64,000 nt of DNA from Hyphomicrobiaceae bacterium (GCA_900298995.1 OMIC01000024.1:1-64000), one strand, 5' to 3'; shown: positions 21,688-30,612, counted from the first letter of the stretch. Numbers and translations are program-made. The notes: generated by a model from the letters alone, not told the origin.

Positions 21688-22623
21688 TCATGCGCGGGGA
21701 TAGGCCTTGCGGTATTGCATCAGCAACTGGGCGCGGTTCACATCGGTATAGACCTGGGTGGTCGACAGGCTGGCATGACCTAGCAATTCCTGGATCACGC
21801 GGAGATCGGCGCCATTAGCCAGAAGATGGGTGGCAAAGGAATGGCGCAGCGCGTGCGGCGTGGCGGTCTCCGGAAGGCCCAGCGCGCCTCGCAGCCTGGC
21901 GATCCGGGCCTGAATTGCGCGGGCGTTGAGCGGCCCGCCCTTCACGCCCCGGAACATGGGTGCGTCGGCTTCGAGCGCAAAGGGGCAGAGTGCGAGATAC
22001 TGCGCGATGGCTGCGCGCGCCACAGGCAGTTGCGGCACGAGCCGCGTCTTGTTGCCCTTTCCGGTGACGGTGAGAACCTCATCGCCTGACTGCCGGGGCG
22101 TGAGCGCCAGCGCCTCGGAAATGCGCAGGCCGCAGGCATAGAGCAGGGTGAGCACAGCCTGGTCGCGCGCCAGAACCCAGGGCAGGCTTTCCTCGGTGAC
22201 AAGCGCGTCGGCCGCAACGAGCCGCGCAGCCTTTTCGGGCGTCAGCGGTTTCGGCACGTGATGCGGAAGCCGGGGCGACCGGATGGCGGAGAGCGCCGGA
22301 TTGCGGAACAGGCCCGCGCGCTCGGCATGGGCATAGAAGGAGCGCAGGCTGGACAATTGTCGCGCCAGCGTGCGGCTGCCCGCGCCCTCCGTCCGGCGAC
22401 GGGCCAGAAAGGCCCGGATATCGGCGGCCGAGAGCGCGGCAAGCGCCCGGTTGTCCGGCAATTCGCCCAGATGCCTCGCCATGAACTGTGCGAACTGACC
22501 GAAATCGCGGGCATAGGCCTCCAGCGTCCGGTTCGCCATGCGGCGCTCGGCCTTGAGCCGCAGGAGCCAGCCCTGCGCGGCGGCAAGCGCATCAGTGGCG
22601 AGGCTCGTGGCGAAATCCGACAT
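21688..22623 (-). CDS. xerC: tyrosine recombinase XerC
   Basis: A 311-residue site-specific recombinase that with XerD resolves chromosome dimers at dif. An N-terminal SAM-like DNA-binding domain is followed by the catalytic residues R167 (CGLRISEA), H257, R260 (HALRHSF), H283 (LLGHASL) and the nucleophile Y292. XerC rather than XerD is my choice from sequence style (SSLRSFYAHAERAG); I see no phage or integron context that would suggest an integrase. Confidence 0.88.
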   Translation of the reverse strand: MSDFATSLATDALAAAQGWLLRLKAERRMANRTLEAYARDFGQFAQFMARHLGELPDNRALAALSAADIRAFLARRRTEGAGSRTLARQLSSLRSFYAHAERAGLFRNPALSAIRSPRLPHHVPKPLTPEKAARLVAADALVTEESLPWVLARDQAVLTLLYACGLRISEALALTPRQSGDEVLTVTGKGNKTRLVPQLPVARAAIAQYLALCPFALEADAPMFRGVKGGPLNARAIQARIARLRGALGLPETATPHALRHSFATHLLANGADLRVIQELLGHASLSTTQVYTDVNRAQLLMQYRKAYPRA

Positions 22624-22663
22624 GGGGCAAGGCTAGAGGCTAATTCTTACCGGTCCGGTAAAT

Positions 22664-23278
22664 TCAGCGGGTCCCACCGATGAGCGGTACCTGCGGACTG
22701 GCCTCCGGCGGCAGGTGGCCGGTGAGGCGCGGGTCCTGATGCACCTCCACCATCACCTGATAGGGCCGGAAGCCGGAGCGCTGGTAGAAGGCCAGGGCTC
22801 CGGGGTGATCGAAGCTGCAGGTGTGCACCCAGAACCGGGAGATGGGCCGCGCCCAGGCGCGCGCCAGCGCCTCGTTCATGAGCATGCGTCCGAGCCCGGT
22901 TCCGACGGCGGAGGGAACAAGGCCGAAGAAGGAAAGTTCGCACTGCCCCTGCTGGCGGAAATCGAGCTCGAGAAGGCCCAGATCGGCGCCATCCTTCACC
23001 AGCGCGAAGCACTCGACCTGCGGATCGCCAATGATGGCGGCCAACGCCTCCTCGGCGAGGATGAGCCGGGAGAACCACATGATGTCCTGGCCCACCGCGC
23101 GGAACAGGGCCCGGAACCTGTCCGTGTGCCCTGCGTCGAGGCGCGCGAGCGAAAGGCCTGCAACAGGCGGGGCGGGCCGGTTCTCCGGCCGCACCGTCAT
23201 CTCGAGGCAGGTCACAACATTGGCAAGGCAGCCGGGCGGCAGCGGGTGATAGCCGATGTTGAGCCGGGCCTCGTTCAT
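22664..23278 (-). CDS. GNAT-family N-acetyltransferase
   Basis: A 204-residue acetyltransferase. The acetyl-CoA binding segment SAVGTGLGRMLM (Q/RxxGxG/A type) and the later HPGALAFYQRSGF motif mark the GNAT fold. I use the ATG at 23278, which overlaps the mmsA stop by one base; a GTG one codon earlier is also possible. The substrate is unknown. It is co-transcribed behind mmsA. Confidence 0.82.
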   Translation of the reverse strand: MNEARLNIGYHPLPPGCLANVVTCLEMTVRPENRPAPPVAGLSLARLDAGHTDRFRALFRAVGQDIMWFSRLILAEEALAAIIGDPQVECFALVKDGADLGLLELDFRQQGQCELSFFGLVPSAVGTGLGRMLMNEALARAWARPISRFWVHTCSFDHPGALAFYQRSGFRPYQVMVEVHQDPRLTGHLPPEASPQVPLIGGTR

Positions 23279-24777
23279 CACCGCATGGTGGGGATGGAGA
23301 ACTGCGCGCCTTCCTTGATGCCCGAGGGCCAGCGTGCCGTCACCGTCTTGGTCTTGGTGTAGAAGCGGATCGAATCCGGCCCATGCTGATTGAGATCGCC
23401 GAAGGACGAACGCTTCCAGCCGCCGAAGGTGTGATAGGCGAGCGGCACCGGGATCGGCACGTTGATGCCCACCATGCCGATCTGGCAGCGCGAGGCGAAG
23501 TCGCGCGCGGTGTCGCCGTCCCGCGTGAAGATCGCGGTGCCGTTGCCGTATTCGTGATCGTTCACCAGCGCGAGGCCCTCGTCATAGGTCTTGGCACGCA
23601 CCACCGAGAGCACGGGGCCGAAGATCTCTTCCTTGTAGATGCGCATGTCCTTGGTGACGTTGTCGAACAGCGATCCACCGAGGAAGAAGCCATTCTCGTA
23701 GCCCTGCATCTTGAAGCCCCGGCCATCGACCTTGAGGCTCGCACCTTCCTTGATGCCGATGTCGATGTAGCCCTTGATGCGGTCGAGCGCCTGTCTGGTG
23801 ACGATCGGGCCGTAGTCGGCCTCGCGGTCGGTGGAGAGGCCCACCTTGAGCTTTTCGACGCGCGGAATGAGCTTCTCGACCAGCAGATTGGCGGTCGCCT
23901 CGCCAACCGGAACGGCAACCGAGATCGCCATGCAGCGCTCACCCGCCGAACCATAACCGGCGCCGATCAGCGCATCGACCGCCTTGTCCATGTCGGCGTC
24001 AGGCATGATCAGCATGTGGTTCTTGGCGCCGCCGAAGCACTGGGCGCGCTTGCCGTTGCCGGTGGCGCGGGCATAGACATATTGCGCGATGGGCGTGGAA
24101 CCAACGAAACCGACGGCGGCGATGTCGGGATCATCGAGAATGCCGTCGACTGCCTCCTTGTCGCCGTTGACGACATTGAAGATGCCCGGCGGCAGGCCCG
24201 CTTCGAGGAACAGCTCCGCCAGCCGCATCGGGCAGGAGGGGTCGCGCTCGGAGGGCTTCAGGATGAAGGCGTTGCCGCAGGCAATGGCGGGCGCCGCCTT
24301 CCACAGCGGGATCATGGCGGGGAAGTTGAAGGGCGTGATGCCCGCCGTGACGCCAAGCGGCTGACGCATGGAATACATGTCGATGCCCGGACCTGCGCCG
24401 TCGGTGTATTCGCCCTTGAGAAGATGCGGAATGCCGCAGGCAAACTCGACGACTTCGACGCCGCGCTGCAGATCGCCCAGCGCATCGGGGATGGTCTTGC
24501 CATGCTCCATGGAGATGAGGGTCGCCAGTTCCTCGGCGTGGATGCGGGCGAGTTCAAGGAAGCGCATCATGACGCGGGCGCGCACCTGCGGGTTCTTGGC
24601 GGCCCAGCCGGGCTGGGCAGCCCTGGCATTGGCGACCGCCGCCTTGAGCTCGGCCGGGGAGGCCAGCGCCACCCGGGCAGAGACTTCGCCGGTATTGGGA
24701 TTGTAGATGTCGGTAAAACGCCCCGACGTCCCCGGCACATGCTTGCCGCCGATGTAATGCCCGATGTCCTTGACCAT
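23278..24777 (-). CDS. mmsA: CoA-acylating methylmalonate-semialdehyde dehydrogenase
   Basis: A 499-residue aldehyde dehydrogenase superfamily enzyme that converts (methyl)malonate semialdehyde to propionyl- or acetyl-CoA with loss of CO2, in valine and inositol breakdown. Typical features are GVTAGITPFNFPAMIP, the nucleophile C282 in GERCMAIS and the C-terminal TFGGWKRSSFGD. It is the same activity as IolA, so it could finish the inositol route whose genes iolD and iolE lie at 51-54 kb. Confidence 0.92.
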   Translation of the reverse strand: MVKDIGHYIGGKHVPGTSGRFTDIYNPNTGEVSARVALASPAELKAAVANARAAQPGWAAKNPQVRARVMMRFLELARIHAEELATLISMEHGKTIPDALGDLQRGVEVVEFACGIPHLLKGEYTDGAGPGIDMYSMRQPLGVTAGITPFNFPAMIPLWKAAPAIACGNAFILKPSERDPSCPMRLAELFLEAGLPPGIFNVVNGDKEAVDGILDDPDIAAVGFVGSTPIAQYVYARATGNGKRAQCFGGAKNHMLIMPDADMDKAVDALIGAGYGSAGERCMAISVAVPVGEATANLLVEKLIPRVEKLKVGLSTDREADYGPIVTRQALDRIKGYIDIGIKEGASLKVDGRGFKMQGYENGFFLGGSLFDNVTKDMRIYKEEIFGPVLSVVRAKTYDEGLALVNDHEYGNGTAIFTRDGDTARDFASRCQIGMVGINVPIPVPLAYHTFGGWKRSSFGDLNQHGPDSIRFYTKTKTVTARWPSGIKEGAQFSIPTMR

Positions 24778-24882
24778 GTGCCGAACCTGCCTCTGTTACA
24801 AATCGCGGCGGAAAATAGAAGCCGTACCCCCCGGCGGCAAGCAATAAAGAGAGGTTCGGGCGTCAGCAGGGACGGTATTTTC

Positions 24883-25317
24883 TCAGGCCGTGAGGCGCAC
24901 CCGGGCGTTTCCACCGTTCAGGGCCCAGTTCACCGTACAGGCGGGGATGCGCCGGGGATCGGCAACGCCGTGGCGCTTCATGGCCAGCAGGAAGACAACC
25001 GCAGCGTCGATGGCCGCCGCGTCATGCCCGGTGGCGGGAAGGCCCTCGCCCAGAAGCTCGATCAGATGCAGGGCGGCGATCTCGCTCATCTCCTCGGCTT
25101 CGGCAGGCGAGAGACCGTCGGTGGCGGCCCAGCTCTCGCTGAGCTGGCCGTCGTCGAGTTCCGCGACAAGGCGGCTGCCCACCGCGAAGGCCAGACGCCC
25201 CGCCGTGGCGGACGCCCCGGCGTGAGAGCCGGTGGACCGGTAGCCCGCACTCACCAGCGTGAAGCCCGGCACGCCGGACACCGCAGACCCAGTCCGCATG
25301 ACGATTTCAGAACGCAT
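24883..25317 (-). CDS. hypothetical protein, 144 aa
   Basis: I do not recognise a family. The protein is soluble-looking, with an acidic centre (SPAEAEEMSEIAALHL) and the C-terminal NWALNGGNARVRL. The composition is that of a real high-GC gene, and it has its own upstream gap with repeats. It lies between mmsA and a sugar kinase on the same strand. A start at the Met codon at 25299 is also possible. Confidence 0.55.
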   Translation of the reverse strand: MRSEIVMRTGSAVSGVPGFTLVSAGYRSTGSHAGASATAGRLAFAVGSRLVAELDDGQLSESWAATDGLSPAEAEEMSEIAALHLIELLGEGLPATGHDAAAIDAAVVFLLAMKRHGVADPRRIPACTVNWALNGGNARVRLTA

Positions 25318-25381
25318 GACGACACCTCACACACGCGACGCACCCACACCCGGCAACAGACTGGGTGCTTATGCTTTCTGC

Positions 25382-25389
25382 ATGGTTAA
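25382..25389 (-). promoter_or_regulatory. TTAACCAT, CtrA-like half site
   Basis: On the minus strand this 8-mer matches the half-site reported for the alphaproteobacterial cell-cycle regulator CtrA. The second TTAA seven bases away is absent, so only a half site is present. It lies about 65-72 bases upstream of the hypothetical gene at 24883-25317. It could be chance. Confidence 0.25.
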
Positions 25390-25391
25390 AC

Positions 25392-25411
25392 AAGCTTGCG
25401 CAAAGCTTGCG
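25392..25411. repeat. 9-bp direct repeat with 11-bp spacing
   Basis: AAGCTTGCG occurs at 25392-25400 and again at 25403-25411, one helical turn apart, in the gap upstream of the hypothetical gene. Such spacing is typical of tandem operator half-sites. Confidence 0.4.
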
Positions 25412-25419
25412 TCCGCAAT

Positions 25420-26814
25420 CTAGCGATAGGCCCGTTGCCGCCAGGCCTGGTGGTAGGCCTCAAGGCCGCCGATTGCGGCCGGGGACACATCGGTGAGCCT
25501 GAGGGCAATGGACGGAAGCCGCCCGTCCTCGATCAGCGCAATGGCCGCCGCGCCCGCGGTGGTGCCGTCGCGCAGAGCCGAGGCCCTGACCCGCTGACCG
25601 GGCCGCAACTGCGCCAGCACGGCGAGCAGCACGGCATTCTGCGAAAATGGTCCGTCGACGATGATATCGCCGCGCGAGGCAACGGCATCAAGCTGTTCAC
25701 TCACCATCTGCGCACAATAGAGGGCGGCGAGCGAGGCCCTCGCGGCATTGGTCTGCGGCGGCGGCCCCTCGATCACCCCCCTGCCCAGCGAATCCGGAAC
25801 CGGTCCGCTGGTCATGGTGAAGGAGGGAATGGCCCGGGTTCCCCTCGCCACCAGCCCGGCCAGTTCGGCGAGGCTCGCCTCCTCGGCAGCAGCGCCATCG
25901 GCCACGGCCTCGAACTCCTTGCCGCCGAAGAAGCGGCTGCAGCACACGATGCGGCCGAGGACATCGGTGTTGGTATTGGTGTCGCGCGCCGGGTCGAGGA
26001 CATCGACAGGGGTGGAGGGGTCGAAGCTGATGCTCCAGGTACCGGTCGACACCAGGGTGAAACGGTCGAGGCCGGCGCATACATAGCGCATGAAATTGGC
26101 GGTCGAGTCATGCACGCCACCCAGCACCCGGCCGGCGCCCCGGAAATGCGGCGTGCGGAATTCGGGCTTGAGCGCGCCGATCGGCTCCCAGGCCTTGGCC
26201 ATGGGCGCATACAGCCGGTCCCAGCCCAGCGTCCGGGCCATCGCCGAGGGCTGCTGGTGGCGGATGTCCATGAGGTGGGTCTGGCATGACATGGAGGAGA
26301 TTTCGGAAACCGCCACGCCCGAAAGCCGGAAGCCCACATATTGCATCCACGGCAGGATGGTGCGCACCCGCGCGAAGGCCTCCGGCCACTGGCGCTGCTG
26401 CCAGTAGAGCTGCAGGCCATGCGTGATGGCGAGCGGCAGCAGCGGACACAGCGCCTCGGCAAAGGACGGCATGATCGCCTTGTAATCCGCCACGATATCG
26501 TCGGGCGGCGCGGAGATGTAATCCATCACCGGCAGCGCCAGTTCGCCGGCCTCGTCGAGACAGGCCATGGCTGCGCCATGGGCGCAGGGCACGATGGCAT
26601 CGACCGGCCGCATCGCATCAAGCTCGGGCAGCGCGGCGCGGCACAGCGCCACCAGCGGCTCGGGATCGATGTGCGGATAGGGCGGGCCCGGCAGGTGGCG
26701 GCTCGGCGCCTTGCGCTCGGCCAGCAGTTCGCCTTCCGGCGTGAACAGGGCGATCTTGGTGTTGGTGTAGCCGACATCGACGACCGCGATGCCGCGTGGA
26801 GTGTTGTCGCGCAT
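25420..26814 (-). CDS. FGGY-family carbohydrate kinase (fuculo-/rhamnulokinase-like branch)
   Basis: A 464-residue sugar kinase. The N-terminal phosphate loop is AVVDVGYTNTKIALF and the C-terminal ATP-binding region has DGPFSQNAV and GTTAGAAAIAL. It is more divergent than the two other FGGY kinases in this window and lacks their GIDxSTTA start. The frame is open upstream to 26868, but the ATG at 26814 has GGAAGG just before it. It is divergent from a class II aldolase, which suggests that the kinase makes a sugar 1-phosphate that the aldolase splits; the sugar is unknown. Confidence 0.82.
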   Translation of the reverse strand: MRDNTPRGIAVVDVGYTNTKIALFTPEGELLAERKAPSRHLPGPPYPHIDPEPLVALCRAALPELDAMRPVDAIVPCAHGAAMACLDEAGELALPVMDYISAPPDDIVADYKAIMPSFAEALCPLLPLAITHGLQLYWQQRQWPEAFARVRTILPWMQYVGFRLSGVAVSEISSMSCQTHLMDIRHQQPSAMARTLGWDRLYAPMAKAWEPIGALKPEFRTPHFRGAGRVLGGVHDSTANFMRYVCAGLDRFTLVSTGTWSISFDPSTPVDVLDPARDTNTNTDVLGRIVCCSRFFGGKEFEAVADGAAAEEASLAELAGLVARGTRAIPSFTMTSGPVPDSLGRGVIEGPPPQTNAARASLAALYCAQMVSEQLDAVASRGDIIVDGPFSQNAVLLAVLAQLRPGQRVRASALRDGTTAGAAAIALIEDGRLPSIALRLTDVSPAAIGGLEAYHQAWRQRAYR

Positions 26815-26881
26815 GGCGCCTTCCATTGTTTGCGGGCCAGTCTCCTGCATCCGGCACGGGGGCGTCAATCACCATGCGCTC

Positions 26882-26910
26882 TTGTGGTCACCGGCACCGG
26901 CGGTTTATAG
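26882..26910 (+). promoter_or_regulatory. candidate promoter of the class II aldolase gene
   Basis: TTGTGG (26882-26887), a 17-bp spacer and TTATAG (26905-26910), 45 bases before the aldolase ATG in the divergent gap. A CAATTG palindrome (26912-26917) follows directly and could be an operator. Confidence 0.4.
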
Positions 26911-26955
26911 CCAATTGATAATCCCCTCACCCGAAACAAGCGGACACAGTTCACC

Positions 26956-27693
26956 ATGCCGAAGCTCAAGTATCCCGATCTGCGCGACGCCGTCATCGAG
27001 ACCTGCCTCAGGATGAATGCCGAAGGCATCAATCAGGGCACTTCAGGCAATGTCAGCGTGCGAACGCCCGAGGGCTTCCTGATGACGGCCTCGGGGATTC
27101 CCTATGACAGGATGAAGCGCGAGCACGTGGTCGAGATGGACCTCGACGGCGGCTACATCGGCGAGTACCTGCCCTCGACCGAGTGGCGCATGCATCTCGA
27201 CATCTTCCGGCAGCGGCCCGAAGCGGGTGCCGTGGTGCACACCCATTCGATCTATGCCACCGCCCTGTCCTGTCTGAGGAAGGACATTCCGCCGTTCCAC
27301 TACATGATCGGCATCGCCGGCGGCACCACGCTGCGCTGCGCGAGCTACGCCGAATATGGCACCGAGGCGCTGTCCAAGGCCATGCTCAAGGCCATGAAGG
27401 ACCGCTCGGCCTGTCTGCTGGCCAATCACGGACAGATCGCCTTCGGCCCGGACCTCGACAAGGCGCTGTGGCGGGCGGGCGAGGGGGAGACCCTCTGTCA
27501 CCAGTATTGGGCCGCACTCCAGGCCGGAAAGCCGGTGCTGCTGAACGAGCGGCAGATGACAAGCGTGCTCGCGCGGTTTAAGACCTATGGCAAGCAGCCG
27601 GGCGAACTGAAGAAGGGCGATGCGATCTCCGTGATCGGCCCCGTCCGGCGCGATGTGCCGGGCGGCAAGCGCAGCGGCAGGAAGGGCAAGTAG
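26956..27693 (+). CDS. class II aldolase/adducin family protein (fuculose-phosphate aldolase type)
   Basis: A 245-residue zinc aldolase of the FucA/AraD family. The metal-binding His pair is in HTHS (H95, H97), the probable catalytic Glu is E76 (STEW) and the third metal His is in LANHGQ near 158. NQGTSGNVSVR near residue 25 is the phosphate-binding region. It probably cleaves a ketose 1-phosphate to DHAP and an aldehyde. The tail (GKRSGRKGK) is unusually basic. The COG4091-type oxidoreductase follows after 5 bases. Confidence 0.86.
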   Translation: MPKLKYPDLRDAVIETCLRMNAEGINQGTSGNVSVRTPEGFLMTASGIPYDRMKREHVVEMDLDGGYIGEYLPSTEWRMHLDIFRQRPEAGAVVHTHSIYATALSCLRKDIPPFHYMIGIAGGTTLRCASYAEYGTEALSKAMLKAMKDRSACLLANHGQIAFGPDLDKALWRAGEGETLCHQYWAALQAGKPVLLNERQMTSVLARFKTYGKQPGELKKGDAISVIGPVRRDVPGGKRSGRKGK

Positions 27694-27698
27694 GCAGC

Positions 27699-29021
27699 GT
27701 GATCGCAGGCGTCTCTCCCCTCGTTGCGGAACTCAAGGCCCGAGCCGAGGCGGGCCGGCCCGTCACCATCGGGCTTGCGGGTTGCGGCCAGATGGGCACC
27801 GACATTGTTGTCCAGCTCGCCCGCATGCCGGGGCTGCGCCTCGGAGCCGTGGCCGAGATGCGTCCGCCCCAGGCGAAGGCGGCAGCCACGCTGGCGGGCT
27901 TCGCCGCCGAGCAGACGGTCTACGCCGAGACGCCCGCCGCCATCGATGCCGCCATCGAGCAGGGCCGGATCGCCATCACCTCGGAGCCCGAGACACTGGC
28001 CCGCGCCGGCCGTCTCGACGTCGTCATCGACGCCACCGGCAACCCCAACACCGGCACCCAGTTCGCATTGACCGCGATCGCGCATGGCAAGCACATCGTC
28101 ATGCTGAACGTCGAGGCCGACATCACCATCGGCCGTCACCTGCATGAGGCGGCCCGCCGCGCCGGTGTGGTCTATACGGGCGCGGCGGGGGATGAACCCG
28201 CGGCGGCGCTGGAACTGATCGGCTTTGCCCAGTCGATCGGACTCGAAGTGGTCTGCGCGGGCAAGGGCAAGAACAATCCGCTGAAGTTCGACGCCGTGCC
28301 GGCGGAATATGAAGCTGAAGCCGCAGCGCGCAACATGAATGCCCGCATGCTGGTGGAATTCGTCGATGGTTCCAAGACGATGGTCGAGATGGTCGCCATC
28401 GCCAACTGTACCGGGCTTGTACCGGACGTGCCGGGCATGCATGGGCCCGCAGCGACGCGCGATGAACTGGCCTCGGTGCTGATCCCCAAGGAACATGGCG
28501 GAGTGCTCTCGCGCAAGGGCTGCGTCGACTATTCGATCGGCAAGGGCGTGGCACCGGGCGTGTTCTGCATCGTGACCACCGATCACCCGCGCCTTCAGGA
28601 ACGCATGATCGACCTCAAGGTCGGCAAGGGTCCCTATTTCACGCTGTTGCGGCCCTATCACCTGACGAGCATGGAGGTGCCGCTGTCGGCGGCGCGCGCC
28701 GTGCTGCACCAGCAGGCCGACATGGTGCCGCTCGAGGGCCCGGTGGCCGAAGCCGTGACGCTGGCCAAACGCGATCTGACGCCGGGCGAGATTCTCGGCC
28801 GCATCGGCGAAACCGACTACCGCGCCTGGGCGATGACCCATGCGCAGGCACGCAGCGCCAATGCCATCCCGCTGGGCCTGGCGCAGGGCGCCAGGGTCGT
28901 GAAGCCGGTGAAGGCCGGCGAGCGGCTGACCTATGACAACTGCGTTCCCGACGACAGCCTGATCGTCACCCAGATCCGCCGCCGCCTAGATCAGCAGGAC
29001 GCGCGCCTCCACGCGCTCTGA
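27699..29021 (+). CDS. homoserine-dehydrogenase-like NAD(P) oxidoreductase with C-terminal SAF domain (COG4091 type)
   Basis: A 440-residue protein starting at GTG. The N-terminal Rossmann domain has GLAGCGQMGTD near residue 27 and VVIDATGNPNTG near 108. The C-terminal part (AQGARVVKPVKAGERLTYDNC, about 395-415) is an SAF domain, found also in sialic acid synthases and antifreeze proteins. Such proteins are annotated as predicted homoserine dehydrogenases, but they usually lie in sugar loci beside a kinase and a class II aldolase, as here. The real substrate is unknown, probably a sugar-derived aldehyde or acid. Confidence 0.8.
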   Translation: MIAGVSPLVAELKARAEAGRPVTIGLAGCGQMGTDIVVQLARMPGLRLGAVAEMRPPQAKAAATLAGFAAEQTVYAETPAAIDAAIEQGRIAITSEPETLARAGRLDVVIDATGNPNTGTQFALTAIAHGKHIVMLNVEADITIGRHLHEAARRAGVVYTGAAGDEPAAALELIGFAQSIGLEVVCAGKGKNNPLKFDAVPAEYEAEAAARNMNARMLVEFVDGSKTMVEMVAIANCTGLVPDVPGMHGPAATRDELASVLIPKEHGGVLSRKGCVDYSIGKGVAPGVFCIVTTDHPRLQERMIDLKVGKGPYFTLLRPYHLTSMEVPLSAARAVLHQQADMVPLEGPVAEAVTLAKRDLTPGEILGRIGETDYRAWAMTHAQARSANAIPLGLAQGARVVKPVKAGERLTYDNCVPDDSLIVTQIRRRLDQQDARLHAL

Positions 29022-29115
29022 CTTCTTCACAGCCCCGTGAGCCGCCGTCTCCAGGGGGACTGCGGCGCATGAAACTTGCATATTTTTCTTTCTTATCAGC
29101 GCCTTATAAAACTGC
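29022..29115. other. intergenic segment ending the aldolase operon
   Basis: Contains an imperfect GC-rich hairpin at about 29041-29066 (GCCGC arms with two mismatches) that could terminate the upstream operon, although the weak T-rich stretch only starts some 15 bases later. The sequence then becomes strongly AT-rich towards the next promoter. Confidence 0.3.
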
Positions 29116-29145
29116 TTGCATAATTATTCAGTAGTTGTATATATT
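29116..29145 (+). promoter_or_regulatory. promoter of the lipoyl/polyol operon with an internal palindrome
   Basis: TTGCAT (29116-29121), an 18-bp spacer and TATATT (29140-29145) in a strikingly AT-rich patch of an otherwise GC-rich window. The spacer contains TGcATAATTATtCA (29117-29130), a 12-of-14 palindrome centred between -35 and -10. That is the expected place for a repressor such as the SorC-family protein encoded third in the operon. Confidence 0.55.
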
Positions 29146-29175
29146 TCAGTCTCAGTTTGCAGATGATCCCCGGAC

Positions 29176-30612
29176 ATGTCCATCGCGTTGCCTGCCACCG
29201 GCCTCACCGATCCGACCAACCTCCCCGGCCTGAGACAGGCACTGGCGGCACTGGACCGGGATTCCCGCCTGGCACCCCTCGAAATTCGCCGGATCGAGAT
29301 TTCGGACACCGCTCATCTGCACGTCGCCAGTGCGGTGGAGGACCTATTCCGGGCCTCCGGAACCACAGCAGCGGCCCCCATTGTCATCCTCACGGACACC
29401 ACGGACATCCGCCGTGACGGCGAACTCCTGAGCAGCCTTGTCGAGCAACAGCTTGCCGGTCGGTACCCCGCGCGCCTCACCAGGCTGGACGATGGACACG
29501 GGACGCTCCACGCCGACGAAAACGTCCTCCACATGGCGACCGAAGCAGCCAGAGGGGCGAGCCTCATCATCACCATTGGCTCCGGCACCATGACCGACAT
29601 CGGCAAGGTCGCCGCCACCCGCAATGACGGCCTGCCGCATGTTGCGCTGCAGACGGCGGCTTCGGTTGACGGCTTCACCGACAATGTTTCGGTCGTGCTG
29701 CGCAATGGCGTCAAGCGCACGATACCCTCGGCATGGCCATCGGTCGTTCTCGCCGATGTCGTGACCATTGGCGGCGCACCTCCGGACATGAATACCGCAG
29801 GCTTCGGAGAGGCAGTCTCGCTGTTCACCGCACCAGCCGACTGGTATTTGTCGTTTCTTCTCGGCCTCGACAACAGCTTCCAGCCAGCCTCGCTTGCCAT
29901 GCTGCAGGCCGTGGCCGCAGAACCACCCGATTGGTCAGCCGGGATCGCCCGCGGCGAGCCTGCATCCATCAGTGCACTGACGAGACTTCTGGCATTGCGC
30001 GGCATCGTCTCGGGCGTGTCCAACACGACTGCTTGTCTTTCCGGCGTGGAGCATGTGATCAGCCACATGCTCTACCTGCATCACGCCGCCAAGCACCAGC
30101 CGATCGGTCTTCATGGCGCACAGGTCGGCGTCGCGAGCCTCGTCGCGGCACGGCTGTGGCGGGAAGCCATCGATACAGACCTGATCCGCCAGGCCCGACT
30201 TACTCCGCCCGACCCCGCCCGAACCGCGCGTGAGATCCGCGAGGCGTTTGGCCATCTCGGCGATGTCATCGTCGAGGAATGCTGGCGCGATGCTCAGGCC
30301 AAGCACCAGCTCGTCACGCAGAACTGGCAGCGCATCGAACAGGTGGTCGCTAACTGGCCGCGCCATGCCTCCGAATTCGGCAAGCTCGTCATTCCTGCTG
30401 AGACGCTGCGCAAGGCGCTGCGCGCCTCGGGCGGGCCCGCGACTTTCCAGCGCCTTGCACCAGCAATCTCGCGTGACCTGACGTTGTGGGCGGTGCGCCA
30501 CTGCTTCCGCATGCGCAATCGCTTCAACCTCATCGATCTTCTCGACATGCTCGGTCTGTGGACGAACGAGCGCATCACCTGGGCCCTGGCCGATACGATG
30601 GAGGAGGCATGA
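29176..30612 (+). CDS. sn-glycerol-1-phosphate dehydrogenase-like (AraM/EgsA family) enzyme, copy 1
   Basis: A 478-residue iron-containing-alcohol-dehydrogenase-fold protein of the glycerol-1-phosphate dehydrogenase branch. NAD-binding IGSGTMTDIGK lies near residue 135. Metal ligands are probably the acidic residue in AGFGEAV, the His in SGVEHVISH and the His in GLHGAQVG. It is longer than AraM (about 390). In a locus with a polyol kinase it more likely oxidises a polyol phosphate to a ketose phosphate than makes lipids; that is inference. It is the first gene of the operon and overlaps the kinase start region. Confidence 0.8.
   Translation: MSIALPATGLTDPTNLPGLRQALAALDRDSRLAPLEIRRIEISDTAHLHVASAVEDLFRASGTTAAAPIVILTDTTDIRRDGELLSSLVEQQLAGRYPARLTRLDDGHGTLHADENVLHMATEAARGASLIITIGSGTMTDIGKVAATRNDGLPHVALQTAASVDGFTDNVSVVLRNGVKRTIPSAWPSVVLADVVTIGGAPPDMNTAGFGEAVSLFTAPADWYLSFLLGLDNSFQPASLAMLQAVAAEPPDWSAGIARGEPASISALTRLLALRGIVSGVSNTTACLSGVEHVISHMLYLHHAAKHQPIGLHGAQVGVASLVAARLWREAIDTDLIRQARLTPPDPARTAREIREAFGHLGDVIVEECWRDAQAKHQLVTQNWQRIEQVVANWPRHASEFGKLVIPAETLRKALRASGGPATFQRLAPAISRDLTLWAVRHCFRMRNRFNLIDLLDMLGLWTNERITWALADTMEEA

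Noticed and set aside
21688-22623. Phage or integron integrase with nearby attachment site
   Set aside because: The recombinase has XerC features, no cargo genes or direct repeats flank it, and I find no dif-like sequence close by.
23383-25389. 668-codon open frame on the plus strand across mmsA
   Set aside because: Antisense shadow. mmsA on the minus strand has all aldehyde dehydrogenase motifs.
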